NCBI RefSeq assembly: GCF_001638985.1
Contig: NW_017265144.1
Span: 1,364,001 to 1,428,000 of the forward strand
Direction of reading: 5' to 3'
Length of the DNA stretch: 64,000 nucleotides
Origin: Phycomyces blakesleeanus NRRL 1555(-)
Lineage: Eukaryota > Mucoromycota > Mucoromycetes > Mucorales > Phycomycetaceae
In this document: in pieces, positions 34,202-44,848 of the stretch
How positions within the stretch are numbered: position 1 is the first letter of the stretch
How the letters are laid out: each line of letters opens with the position of its first letter
Program-made: the position numbers and the translations under genes
Notes under the pieces: generated by a model
Database searches by the model: none
What the model saw: only the letters and a program-made list of their open reading frames with translations
Told to the model about the DNA's origin: nothing

Positions 34202-35388
34202 CGACATGTTTAGGATTCTCAACTGTAAGCCAACTGAACAACAAGAAGCATATGTATATGTAACCATTGCTCTTATTAATTAGAATATAAAATCAAACGA
34301 AACTCTAGTATCAGTAAAACTTGAATAAGCTGCCAGAGGAGCCTTGGCTGTGGAAGAAAATGCAATCAAAAGATTAAAAGAAAAATATTCACTGGAAAAA
34401 TTAGAAAAATAAGATAGTTTAAATATGGGGTATAGTGTAGTGTAATTTCCATATTTAAATTAGTTGATTTTTTTTTCCACTTGTGCTGAAGGTGACCTTC
34501 ACAGATAGTGAAATGACTAGAGTCAACTAGCGGAATTGTGGGTGGGGGGTGCCGCAGGTAAGGTTTGTTAGCACTTTAGATATACTTATCTGACTTGATA
34601 TATAAAAAGAAAGTTTTTTAAAACTGCGTATCTATTTTGATATTCTTTATATGGAACCATAAAGGTCAGGCACCGACATATTATGAAGATTAAAAGTAGC
34701 GTAAAGGTGACCTTTAAGCTAGTTTATTGTTAAGAAGTTTGGTCATCAGCAGCAAAAAAAGGCGTCTTTAAAATTATGGACCAGTAATATGTTCTTTATT
34801 TATTTGGTTTCCCATTCTTATTAGGCTGGTAATGGTTTACGCTTTTATTTTTATTAGAAAGAATAGAATGTTTCTAGGTTTCAGATCTAATAATACTATT
34901 CTATATCTCTAGCTACTTCTTGCTCGGTCAGTTTGTTATATTTGGGATGAAAAATTTTCTACAAAAAAGAAATACCTAAAAAAAAATGAGCTGCTCAATA
35001 CGTTTTTTTTTGGGGTACGAGCAGTACTCTTTGAGAATAGATAAATCGTTAGTAATGGGTGTGTGTGTGTGTTGGATATTTCAATTCTTATAAACCATTA
35101 ATACTTATATTGGAATTATCCAGTACAAAGACCAAACAATAAAATATTACAAGTAAAGCTACGGAATTTTGATTCCTTTGACTATGAAAATGATTGGAAA
35201 AAAGTAATTTTTGTGAATTGGGCGATATAATTATTAATTTACATACCCAAAGCAAACGGATTTATTTGTAGATATAGATAATACTTATCAAAAGTCGATA
35301 TAGTATCTGGTAGTTTTTTTTATTAATAAACAGTATAAGTAATATAATGATACATATAAGGATAGTAAAAGAACAAAAAAAGTCTTAC

Positions 35389-35693
35389 CATGTCAATGAC
35401 AGCAGCATGAGATAGAAGCTTTTGATTCATAGCATGTTTTAGAGAGGGTTGTTCATCTATAGTAAAAATTGGATTCAGTTTGATTAATATTAAAGAGAAA
35501 TATAATAAATAAATAGATAAAAATATTACCGTGTTGGTGGTCGTGTTTAGCTGTAGAAAATATTTTGGGTGATATGTCCTATAAAAAAGAAAGGAAAAAA
35601 TCAGGATACTTTTATGAGATGATGGTATGAAGTATATTTACTAACCTTGGCTAATCCGGATGGCCATTGTGAAGAGGATGCATCAGAAGGAAA
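35389..35693 (-). pseudogene. Fragment of an unknown gene made of small exons
   Basis: Three minus-strand exons join in frame: 35646-35693 (48 nt), 35530-35578 (49), 35389-35456 (68), encoding FPSDASSSQWPSGLAKDISP, then KIFSTAKHDHQHDEQPSLKH, then AMNQKLLSHAAVIDM. Every junction has GT(A/T)AG-type donors (CAAG/GTTAGT, CACG/GTAATA, CATG/GTAAGA) and TATAG acceptors. Upstream, two related candidate exons ending LLLYLQMFL (donor at 35793) and LLLYLRTIC (donor at 36055) suggest a duplicated first exon. No start codon or terminal exon is identified, so this is a partial gene. The family is unknown. Confidence 0.5.
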
Positions 35694-36553
35694 CTATACG
35701 CGAGTGACTATGGTAGCAGAAACACTTGTTATTACTCAGCTATATTTGAAGAAATTACTAATAAAGAAAAATAAAGAAAAAAAGCGCCTTACCAGGAACA
35801 TTTGCAAGTATAAGAGTAAAAGAGAAAGAAAGAAGTAAAAAGAAAAGAGAGGGCGAGTGTCTATGGCAACTGAAACAACTAATTCTTTTTAGTTATATAA
35901 AAAAAGTACTTTAAAAAAGCAGATTAAAAAAAAAGACTAATAAAAAAATAAAAAAATGGGTGGAGACAGCGATGAAGAGTGTGTCTATGGCAACAGAATA
36001 AATAAATTCTTTTATTTTCTATAAAGAAGACTTTTTAGAAAGAACATGTCTTACACAAATAGTTCGCAAATATAATAGAAGTTGCAGAGATAGAGAAACA
36101 AAGAAAAGACCAATAGCAAATATAAAGAGCAAAAAAAAAGAGAAACAGGAACAACAACAAAAAAAGAAAAAAAAAGAAAAAAGAAAAGTGCGTTTGAAAC
36201 AAAAGACTAGACTGGTTTGATCAATTGGGTTCTAAAGCAGTATGAAAGCCGATTTGCATCTCAGTGATTACAAGAAGTATTAATAGAGACTTATATATTA
36301 AAGATATGCTGAATATCTATATAAACCATACGTTTTATACAATTTGTTTACTCTTTCTCCTGCTTTCTTGCTACTTATTGCACTCATACTCAAACACACA
36401 CACATCAACCCATTTTATTTCAAATAATTTAAGTATGTAAATTTGATATAATTTATTTTTAATTCAATTCAATTCAATTGTATAATAGCATCAATAACAA
36501 TGTAATCTAAAATTAACAGTTACATTTTTACCTTTTATTATATTCTGTAGACA

Positions 36554-37770
36554 ATGGCTATTCAAAGACGTCAACTTGCTCTTCGTCCTGTTGAGATTAC
36601 AAACAAACAATTGATGGAAATTCTTTCTACTTTGAAAACTTATGACAGCCATGGGAACCAACATGGCAGCTGACATGTCAATTGTACAAGAACAAATCGG
36701 CACTGTTGAAGATACATTGCTAAACATGAATAGCAGAATTGGTGTTCTTGCCACCAGCAGCACTGAGACAATCACTGCTATTGACAGTTTAAGCAGGGCC
36801 CCCCTCGTTTCCCCTACCAATACAATGGCTAATGTTTCTCAGCCTGCCTTCAACGCCCCGTCTGAGTTTAGCAAGAAGGCCTCTAATGATGTTTATGTGA
36901 GTATCAACGTGTGCAAAATTTTATTGATGTATTTTCTCATATATTCTATCAGACCCATATTCGTAATCTCATGTGGGATCCCAAGCTGAAAACAAGAAAT
37001 CAAGCTGATATCCTGGCAAATGAGAGTAAGCCCAGATGGAATACAAATGTTTTCTTTTACAAGTCGCCAAACAAGGAGTTGGTGGTGCGACTTCTTGAAA
37101 ACTTGAAGCGCAAGTTTACCCATGAGGGATTTAGAGAGGCAGACTTGAGAGCAAGACTGCACAAAAACTTCACCAGCCGGGTTTCAAAAGCAAGAAAAAC
37201 CGAAGAGGAAATAAAAGCAACAAACACTCATTCGAGAAGGGCAGGACGTGCCAGAGATGTAAGTGTAATCTCTAAATAAATAATTTCAAAATAATATAGT
37301 TTAGTCTTGAGAATTTTAAAAATACTACTACAAAAAAACTACTATTAGAATCATACTCGCCGTTTACTTGCATACACAGACAACAAAGAAGCAATTGATC
37401 TACAAATGAAGAGAGATTGTGACCTCACGATGCAAATGGCAGCAATGTCCGATGGAGAATCTGCAGATGAAGACTTCGAGAATCGCACGAAGAGCATCGT
37501 CAAGATTGTTCGGCCAGGATGGAGAAGTGACGAGGTATATTATTTTATATTAATAATTATGTCTTATTATAAAAAATATAAAGTGAAGTATTAACAAAAT
37601 CATTTTAGTTCAATACTCTCATTAAACTCGTTGATGAGTATGTTATTGAAGCAATGGGGTCAAGTGCTTCTCAAATGAAGGAGAGGGTTTTCACCAGTGT
37701 GTCCAATACAGCAGTCCCAGATGACATAACCCCCAAATTTCCTCAGTGGGCCCTTAGAGACGGGTATTAA
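36554..37770 (+). pseudogene. Transposon-associated companion gene of unknown function, four exons, one frameshift
   Basis: Exons 36554-36896, 36953-37258, 37349-37534 and 37609-37770, with GTGAGT, GTAAGT and GTATAT donors and CAG/TAG acceptors. Exons 2 to 4 are in frame with each other. Exon 1 holds one extra base near 36640: MAIQRRQLALRPVEITNKQL to LKT is followed, one frame over, by MTAMGTNMAADMSIVQEQIG. The predicted protein is about 330 aa: an N-terminal helical, possibly coiled-coil part, a conserved-looking central block (HIRNLMWDPKL, RWNTNVFFYKSPNKELVVRL, basic RVSKARKTEEE) and an acidic stretch. It is divergent from the Tnp2-type transposase (their 3' ends face each other, 140 bp apart), so it may be the element's second, TnpA-like ORF. 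I do not recognise the family. Confidence 0.6.
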
Positions 37771-37909
37771 ATAAACAAAAATTGCCTCTCTCTTTTTATC
37801 TATATATTACTTTTCACATACAAAATACTATCAATATATATATCAGAAATACGCGCTCTGTTTTTTTTGTTAAAGAAAAAGAAATGTAAAAGTTCACTTT
37901 ATTTATTAT

Positions 37910-40900
37910 TTAAGCATATAGCTTCTTTGGCAATGGAATTACCAGCATTTTGCTAACATTTCTACTTGTCGCAATAGTAGCTGTAGCAACCTCTAATAAG
38001 ATGTGATATACAGATATAATGCTATGGTAGCTATCAGGAGAGAACGTGGGCAGACAAAATTCAACACTGTCATCCTCACGCAACCTATCAGAGGAAGTAT
38101 GAAACCACTTGATAAATGCAAATACTTGTTGATGATCATGAACCATGCGAGTCAGATGGAGATTGTGCGTGGGTGGAAGTTGGAAGGAGTGTGTAAAAAG
38201 ATACTGAATTTGTCCAGCAAATCCAAGTATAATGTTTCCATTACTACCAACAAACTTTGCCTGAACAAGTGATCCGCAACTGATTGTGCTGTTGTTTGTT
38301 CCTCAATAGTGTTGACCAAGAATGTCAATTGACTTCAATTTGATGATTTGATTGTCAAGTGCTGAGCAATTATAGGACGTGTCCTGATAGCTGGCAAGGT
38401 CTGGGAGGCTGTAAGCGACTTAGTAATATTCAAGTAAATGGAGATAGTCGGAATCATCCATTACTGATGGCTTTTTGTATTTTAGAGGAAATGTAAAAGG
38501 AGGAAGAGGCTCATTACCCTTGGGTGGATTATAAGAATCAGTGTAGCCTTGAACGAATTCTTGCAATCTGAATGGGCAACTGGAGAGAGTAGTGACTGTG
38601 GCAGCTGGTATGGAGGTTGTAACAAGTTTAGACAGAGTGTGAATGAAGGGGATCTGGCTAGAACTTTTAAGAACAGCATTGATATAATCATCCTTATATG
38701 CATTCTGAACAAAATTTTTCATGTAGGTCGCCTCAAAACCGTCTTTGCCATTTATCTTGAAATTCTTTAAAATACCATTGTATTGCTCAAACCCAAAGAG
38801 CCAATAACCATACACTAGTCCAAAATCACAAATGCATTCGTGAAGATGGAGGTGTAGATGCATATTGCAGGTGAGAATAGTGGCGGTATAGTCTATGTTG
38901 CATGCATTGCAAAACTTTTCTAACAGGCTGTGGGTAGTGGTGATCTCATCAAAAGTAATGCTGGGCTTTATGTAGTATTGGCATGCATCAACGAAATACA
39001 TCCAGTTCTTGAATTGTAATGGGGGAGAATACCATGCAACAAGACAGAAGAATAAACCAGAACCCATGATTTCCACTCGTCTGCTTTCATGTAGCTGAAG
39101 CCCTTTCCAATTTTGGTTGTCAGTGTGATGTAATCTCTGGGCAGTACCATTGTCTCTGCAATTTTCTTCATCGAAGCAAACTCTTCAGGTCCAATTGTCT
39201 TCTCATCAATCCACTAATCCATTAATCTCTTAGACGTCCCCAGGAAAAGATTATGCATGGGATCAATGATCGTTCCACGTACTAGATCAAAGTATCCAAG
39301 GCGTTGCAACTGCGACCATCGAACACCATTTTCAACCTCCAGCTGATGCCTTTCTGAGAGTGTACTTGCATCCTTCCACTCCTCAGCATGCAACCTGCTC
39401 TCTGCACCACTGCGGATATTCCAATGAGAATAATTGAATCCACGGAAATCAACCTGGTTGCTGCTCCCTAACCGAGTAAACTTCCAGCTGCACCTGTAAC
39501 AAGCACATGTGCTGTTATGCGCTGTGAATCCACTTGTCTTTCTGGCGGCTGGGATATCACATGCAACCATCAGTAGTGCAGCACGAACACTGACACCATT
39601 TGGGAATTCGTGTGTAGGAATCCGCATGCCAACGTACAGCTGCTTCAAATCATCCACCAAGGGCTCCAAGTAACTATTGATCTCGTCGGTTTTTGGCTCC
39701 TTTGGACCAGGCATGAGACCTACAAGGATAATATTCTCTGGCTTGAATCTTTCATCACGGGGCAAGTTGTTGATGGCCAGATAGATAGCACCAGAGGAGT
39801 GAGTGACACCATCAAAGGGCTGGAACCAGTCGATGTTAAGTGTTAACATTAGTGAGCGTGGGTCCAACACAAATGATACACCATCCTTGTCCTTCAACTC
39901 CTTCCACATCGCACCATCATAGACATCGCACAGAGTATCTACCATCTTCAACTCCTTATTCCATTGACGAATCTTGGCTTCGAAACTAGGGCAACGGAAG
40001 AAAACGCTCAATGTATTTTTAATGGATTGGTAGACATATTCACGCTTTGCAACCAAGGCACCGGAAGATATGGATTTCATCAAATTACAGTTGCATGCAG
40101 ACCTGGCACCAAGTTTTGAGGAAACACATCGAGGAGGAGCAGATACGATATCCTGATATACTGTATGACAGTCTTGGCACACCACAAATTTCTTGATGCC
40201 TTTTGTAATAGCAGAAAATCCTGTCATTTTTTGTAAACCGGCAAGACTGGTTGGTAATTGAAAATCTTGGTCGTAGATTCTCAGCAGGTTGTTGATAAAC
40301 TCAATCAAGACAGCAGCACCCTTATCAACAACATGACGTGAAGCAAACAGTACCGTAAAGATGGCTATGAATTGATGGACTTCATTTTTGGGCATATCAG
40401 GAGCAGCAAAAGGGTCTGTAAAAAATTAAAAAAAAATTAACACTTGATTTTTCTTTTACTCTCTTTTTCTTTTAGTTTTCTTTATGTATCTCACACTGAC
40501 CTTCACTGTTGAAGTCCTCGATCTCGATCTCATTGACTTCATCTTCAACATTGTCATCGAAATCATTGTCGTCTCTGTCATTGTCAAACATTGAGGCGGC
40601 ATCCAAAAAAGGTGAGTTGGCCTGACCGTCCATTGCTTCCACAGAATCGGAACGAGAGGTCGGGATTACTACAAATATGGAATATAATAGTTTTTTTTTT
40701 TTTCTGCTTTCAAATAAAAAAATTCTTACCCTCAGTATCTACATCCATGTTTCTCATTGCGGCTGTGTTTCATTAAAAGTTTAAAAATAAACAACATAAA
40801 TAAAAAATAAAAAATAAAAAATTAAAACGATTATTACGCAGCAAACAAAAAACCAACACTGAATATATTATACTATTCTCAAATATTCTGGTACCTTCAA

Positions 40901-41021
40901 CTCTAGCTCTCTTATTACGACGAGTCTCAGTACGCTTTGCAGCATAAGAAGATTTCTGATGACTGTTGTGACATTTAATGCAGTGACAGTCTAAGGTGTG
41001 GATTTGGGTAGAGGGAAACAT
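37910..41021 (-). pseudogene. Decayed Tnp2-type (CACTA/EnSpm-like) transposase
   Basis: Minus-strand exons 40895-41021, 40730-40762, 40501-40668 and 37910-40415 are spliced in frame. The start MFPSTQIHTLDCHCIKCHNS holds a Cys/His finger, followed by an acidic tract (FDNDRDDNDFDDNVEDEVNE). The core shows Tnp2/Transposase_21 features: KFVVCQDCHTVYQD, LTLNIDWFQPFD, YLAINNLPRDERFKPENIIL, LMPGPKEPK, ACDIPAARKTSGF and CACYRCSWKF, then TIIDPMHNLFLGTSKRLMD. This is interrupted by TAG at 39214-39216, then WIDEKTIGPEEF, a frameshift near 39000-39070, CNMHLHLHLHECICDFG and FGFEQYNGILKNF, TAA at 38420-38422, and a C-terminus ending SKMLVIPLPKKLYA. At least three lesions make it non-functional. Mucoralean genomes carry many such transposases (recalled, not searched). 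Confidence 0.8.
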
Positions 41022-41407
41022 ATTGTGTATAGCTTGAATTATAAAATAAAAAAGGAAACAAGTACTACAAATACTTTATTTGATGTGATTTTATAGCAAG
41101 CCAAAAAAATATGAATTTTTTATTGTCTATCTAAACCAATAGAATACGTCGAAAATACACCCCCAACTTAAATAAAAAAAAACGGCTGAGCTGAAAAAAA
41201 ACCCTGACATTTCCACTACCTTTCTTGTTACTTAAAGCTATAGTATTTTTTTTATTTTTCCAGTGATTTCTATACTTAAGCAAGATCATTTGAACACATA
41301 TTGAAACAATAAACAAAAAAAAAGTAATAATGACTCGGTTGTTGGTAGTCAGTAAAAGTAAAAGAACATAAGCACTTTTATTTCTTTAATTCTATGGTTT
41401 TTATTCT

Positions 41408-42437
41408 TCACTTTTGTGATTCGATCACATAGTTTATTATTGCCTGCTTCCATTTTAACATAGCAGGAATGTTTTCAGCAAAGATCTTTAGCTCGCGTGG
41501 GGTTACCGGACAGGGAATCTTGCAAAAAGTTCTTTTTACAAGTCTAGTTTCTTCATCAACTAAAAATATGGCTTCAAAGAAAATCTGGTTGTCTAAAAGA
41601 AATATTAGCTGTGGTTTGAATGTCCATACATATATATATATATGTATGTATGTATGTATGTTCACAATCAACTTACTGAAGAAACGACAGTAGAACTGCG
41701 GGACAGGGGACTTGTGCTTTTTGACATATTTGGCATATTCCAAGAGCTTGACCATATTTCGTATCATTTTGCTTTCATCTCTTTGCTCTTTTTCTGTGGT
41801 ACTATTAAAGTGAATCCCTCCAGAAAATTCAATCAAAACGGGCGTGAGGCGCTTATCTTTGATTGAAAAGCATATTCCATCCCACTTTGCAGCTCCTGTT
41901 ATATCAGCTGTCCGCTCAATCCTAATATGTGTTTAGAAGACAACCTTTTCATTTGTTTCAAACTAATTTATTTACCAATGGAAAGATACTAGGTCATTAC
42001 AGCTTAAGAACATTGCATGTAACAGGTATATTGTTGTAATTGGAGCAGCTGTCCTCTCTTTCATTGGGAATAGAATTGGGTTTCTTGGGCTGGTCATCAT
42101 TTGCAAGCTATTTAGATAGAGATATTAGGTTAATTAGCTAATTAACTAATTAACTATCAAAATAATGACAATGCCTTTCTTTTTTATTATAATATATAGA
42201 TACTTACAAATGATGAAGTGTAGATTCCGCAAAGTAATAGTCAGCATATTCAGATTCATCCAGAGAATTATTAGTTCCAATAAAAGACCTTATTTGAGAC
42301 TTTATGCATGTTGCTGAAGCAGAAGATTTGGAAATAAGATTCAAAATATCCTTGCACGGTTCACTTAATTCAATTTTTGGAGGGTCAGTCAATGATTTGA
42401 TGCTGGCGCCGGATTCTTCTAACAAAGTCCCAGACAT
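41408..42437 (-). CDS. Intact 263-aa protein of unknown function, candidate PD-(D/E)XK-like nuclease fold
   Basis: Minus-strand exons 42208-42437, 41976-42107, 41677-41921 and 41408-41592 total 792 nt with no stop. Donors are GTAAGT, GTAAAT and GTAAGT; acceptors are all (A/T)TAG. The protein runs from MSGTLLEESGASIKSLTDPP through NDLVSFHWIERTADITGAAK and WDGICFSIKDKRLTPVLIEF with SGG, to a C-terminus ending AIINYVIESQK. The W-D-G...V-L-I-E-F-S-G arrangement (Asp, beta strand, then E-x-S) resembles the core of PD-(D/E)XK nuclease-like proteins with Lys replaced by Ser, but this is only a hypothesis. A Tc1/mariner copy sits 14 bp upstream of the ATG. It is intact although the adjacent transposase is ruined, which suggests either selection or a later arrival. 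Confidence 0.65.
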
Positions 42438-42450
42438 ATATTCTAAGATA

Positions 42451-43954
42451 CAGGATTTCCACTCCAAAAGTTATATTTTTTTTCAAACTATATATTTTGC
42501 AAAATCAAAACTTTCATTTTGTGCTCCGACTATATATAAAAAAAAAATCAATTTATTTCTTGGCTATTTGTACATTGGGGGAAGAAGCTAATGCTATGAT
42601 CAACCCAGCCTTGGCAGTTTTCCATAGCGATATGGCGGGAGCACTCAGCAATATACTCCAAGAATTGACCACATACCAACCCGGGCTTTCTCTTGACCAG
42701 TGTTTTGAGTTTGGAGAAGCACTCTTCAATCGGGTTTAGGAAAGGAGAGTATGGGGGGAGAAAGTGTAGGTGGTGTCGTGAATTAGCAAACAATTCAGTG
42801 ACAAGATGGGATCTATGGATCGAGGCATTATCCATAATGAAGTTGTGAGGGGCAGCATTACTGTGGTCGAGCGAATCCATAATCGTCTTTACAAATTCAA
42901 CGAAAATTGGTCCTGTCGTGCCACCAGGGGTTAACTTCGCCTGCACACTCTCAACACCTTGGTAAGAAATACCGGCAAGAATTGAGATGTTTAGTCCCCT
43001 TTTCGACTTCGTCTTCACAATGCTGGTCTCGCCTTTCTTGGACCACCCTTGTCCTCTGATCAGGTTTGCATTAAAGCCTGCTTCGTCCACAAAAATGCAA
43101 TTGGTTTTATACGATAAACCATTCGTGTGCATACTGTCTACGTATACTTTTCTCAGCTCAATAGTCTTCGGGTCGTTTCTTTTTTCCTCGACCGGCTTGA
43201 TTCTCTTCAATGTGAACCCGATGTTGTTGATAATGTGCTTATGTAAGCCACTGATGCTCAAGTTCTGCTCTTGAAGCTCTGGAAATTTTCTAAACAGTTC
43301 CTCTCTCATTTGACCAAGAGTCAAGGTGCAGCATTCGTCCAAGAGGTCTTGAATGAACTTCGAATGCTCATCGGTTATCTTAAGACTTTCCGCGCGCGAG
43401 CCGCCTCGCTTCTTGGGCTCTACAGTAGCATCCCTCTCGAACTTGGTGAGGATGTTGTTAATCGATACCTATGAGACACCAAATGCCCTGGCTGCTTCGG
43501 CTCGGGTCATGGACTCTTCTATATAACATTTCTCCACAATCATGTTCTTGATGTGGATCGGAAGAACCTTTTGTGGTCCATTTCTCTTTCTTCTCTTAAC
43601 GATAGCGATTTGATTGGGGTTCATGTTGGAGGATTTGAGTATAGAAAAAGATAATAGATAAAGACAGTTCTCAAAACCATATTACAAACTTAGCATTATA
43701 TACTTTTCTTATAACAATATATTGATATTGCATGTTTTCTTATATTGTTTTTAATAAACAGTGTAGACATTCTTTAAATACTTTATCGCACATATTAGCA
43801 TTCTTCATGCTCTTTATTAATTTGCTTTAAATTTCTTTCTATCCGCATTAATTAATTTATTTTTTTCATATATAGTCGGAGCACAAAATGAAAGTTTTGA
43901 TTTTGCAAAATATATAGTTTGAAAAAAAATATAACTTTTGGAGTGGAAATCCTG
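42451..43954 (-). mobile_element. Tc1/mariner (IS630-like) element, copy 2
   Basis: 1504 bp flanked by TA at 42449-42450 and 43955-43956, with the same ~86-bp inverted termini as copy 1. It differs from copy 1 by two substitutions (43781, 43791) and one homopolymer base. The right target flank (TATCATACTATTTATTG) and left flank (TTCTAAGATA) differ from those of copy 1, so this is an independent insertion and not a segmental duplication. Confidence 0.95.
42548..43624 (-). pseudogene. Tc1/mariner transposase with nonsense codon 52 (copy 2)
   Basis: Same 358-codon frame as copy 1, from ATG at 43624 to the stop at 42548, carrying the identical TAG at 43469-43471. The DD34E catalytic residues (IFVDEAGF, FIMDNASIH, LNPIEECF) are intact. 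Because both independent insertions carry the same stop, the nonsense codon predates at least one of the two transpositions. Confidence 0.9.
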
Positions 43955-44264
43955 TATCATACTATTTATTGACCTGCTTACGCGTATAATGTCTTTGTCT
44001 TTCTTTCACCTAAATATTCCCAGAGCTCGACAGCACCAGCTGGTAAGTAACCCCCACCCGCCTCTTTTTTTTTGAAAAACACAAAAAGTCTTTATACGAA
44101 TATTATGTATTCTTAAGAACCAGATAGACCTATTCTGTGCCGGCAAAAATGCCACAATTTGTAGTCTGGTAGAATAAAAATGTCGCCTCTCACCAAGAAA
44201 TACCGTCCCCCTAAACTTAGGGTACACACTGTTCAGGCTATCCAGGCTGTCCATAAGGTTCCCC

Positions 44265-44460
44265 TATTTAAAAAAAGTCAAACACAGTTCAAATAAAGAC
44301 ATCCTTTTCACTCTTGCTTAAAATTTACCCTTGTCTCATTTCTAAAGACGTTTGGTTCCTTTGAGATCTGGAGGAAGTTATATTTATTCAATTGATTATT
44401 TGGATCACTACACTACATTAATCATCGCAAAACTTGATAAGACAATTATTTTCAATTGCA
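44265..44460. other. Right flank of the composite element
   Basis: AT-rich DNA with no gene. It does not match the sequence that follows the breakpoint in the F-box E flank, so either the flank has diverged or the element boundary is more complex. Confidence 0.4.
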
Positions 44461-44848
44461 ACAGAAGTCTTACGAGAAAATATTGATCGAGAGCAACAAT
44501 TACTTAATGCTATCAACTGTGCTTGTGATGTGGGAATTAGACATTACCAGTAAATCCTAGATATAGCGGAACGTTTACAATATGATTACCCCTGTATTCA
44601 AAATGAAGCTCTACTTGGAATATCAAAGTTAAAGCAAGTAAAACGATCAGCTGACGATGCGAACATTGATGAGGAGGAGCCAGAAAATACTCAGCTGGTT
44701 AGCCAAGATGAAGAGAGATTTAAAAACACCATGGATTTTTTTCAGCGGTACAAGGAAACTAGAAATCGAATGAACTGGCGTGGTTGTCATGATATGCTAA
44801 AGAAACAAATCCTTTTGTTCTTTACTTTTTTTGTCCATATTTCGTAAG
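44461..44848 (+). pseudogene. Coding fragment of an unknown helical protein with one nonsense codon
   Basis: One plus-strand frame reads TEVLRENIDREQQLLNAINC, then ACDVGIRHYQ, a TAA, ILDIAERLQYDYPCIQNEAL, LGISKLKQVKRSADDANIDE and QDEERFKNTMDFFQRYKETR up to a TAA near 44848. Composition is charged and helical, unlike the surrounding AT-driven ORFs. No start codon or splice context is visible. I do not recognise the family; it could be a terminal exon of a host or transposon gene cut off by the composite element. Confidence 0.5.

Larger units (their letters stand above)
33094..35388. other. Interior of composite element: MULE-terminus fragment, tandem repeat, palindrome
   Basis: No intact gene. 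Around 33586-33662 a TGCCGGACCGGGCC...GGTCACAACGAAT segment resembles MULE subterminal sequence. A 176-bp tandem repeat and a 42-bp perfect palindrome are listed separately. A short plus-strand coding-like stretch (AARGALAVEENAIKRLKEKY then SLEKLEK and a stop, 34330-34413) looks like the C-terminal remnant of an unknown protein. Confidence 0.45.
31027..44264. mobile_element. ~13.2-kb composite element with MULE-like inverted termini
   Basis: The left terminus reads GGGGAATCTTACGGACAGTC, and the reverse complement of the right terminus (44264) reads GGGGAACCTTATGGACAGCC. Both continue with CTGG...AGCCTGAA(C)AGTGTG. Deeper in, both ends carry a (GGTGGGGTA/GGGGGACGG)...ATTTCT...TAACCGGACTA / TCTACCAGACTA block related to the subterminal region of the MULE at 17873-23431. 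For instance CCGGACTAAT...TGACTACTTGTCCG at 31190-31225 matches the MULE right terminus. The left edge coincides with a break in homology between paralogous F-box flanks. No matching target duplication is visible (TTTTTTGTC versus TATTTAAAA), so insertion as a single unit is likely but not proven. Contents: two Tc1/mariner elements, a Tnp2-type transposase pseudogene, its divergent companion gene, a small-exon fragment and an intact 263-aa gene. Confidence 0.6.

Noticed and set aside
44265..44273. Target-site duplication for the 13.2-kb composite
   Set aside because: Right-flank TATTTAAAA does not match left-flank TTTTTTGTC, so no duplication is claimed.
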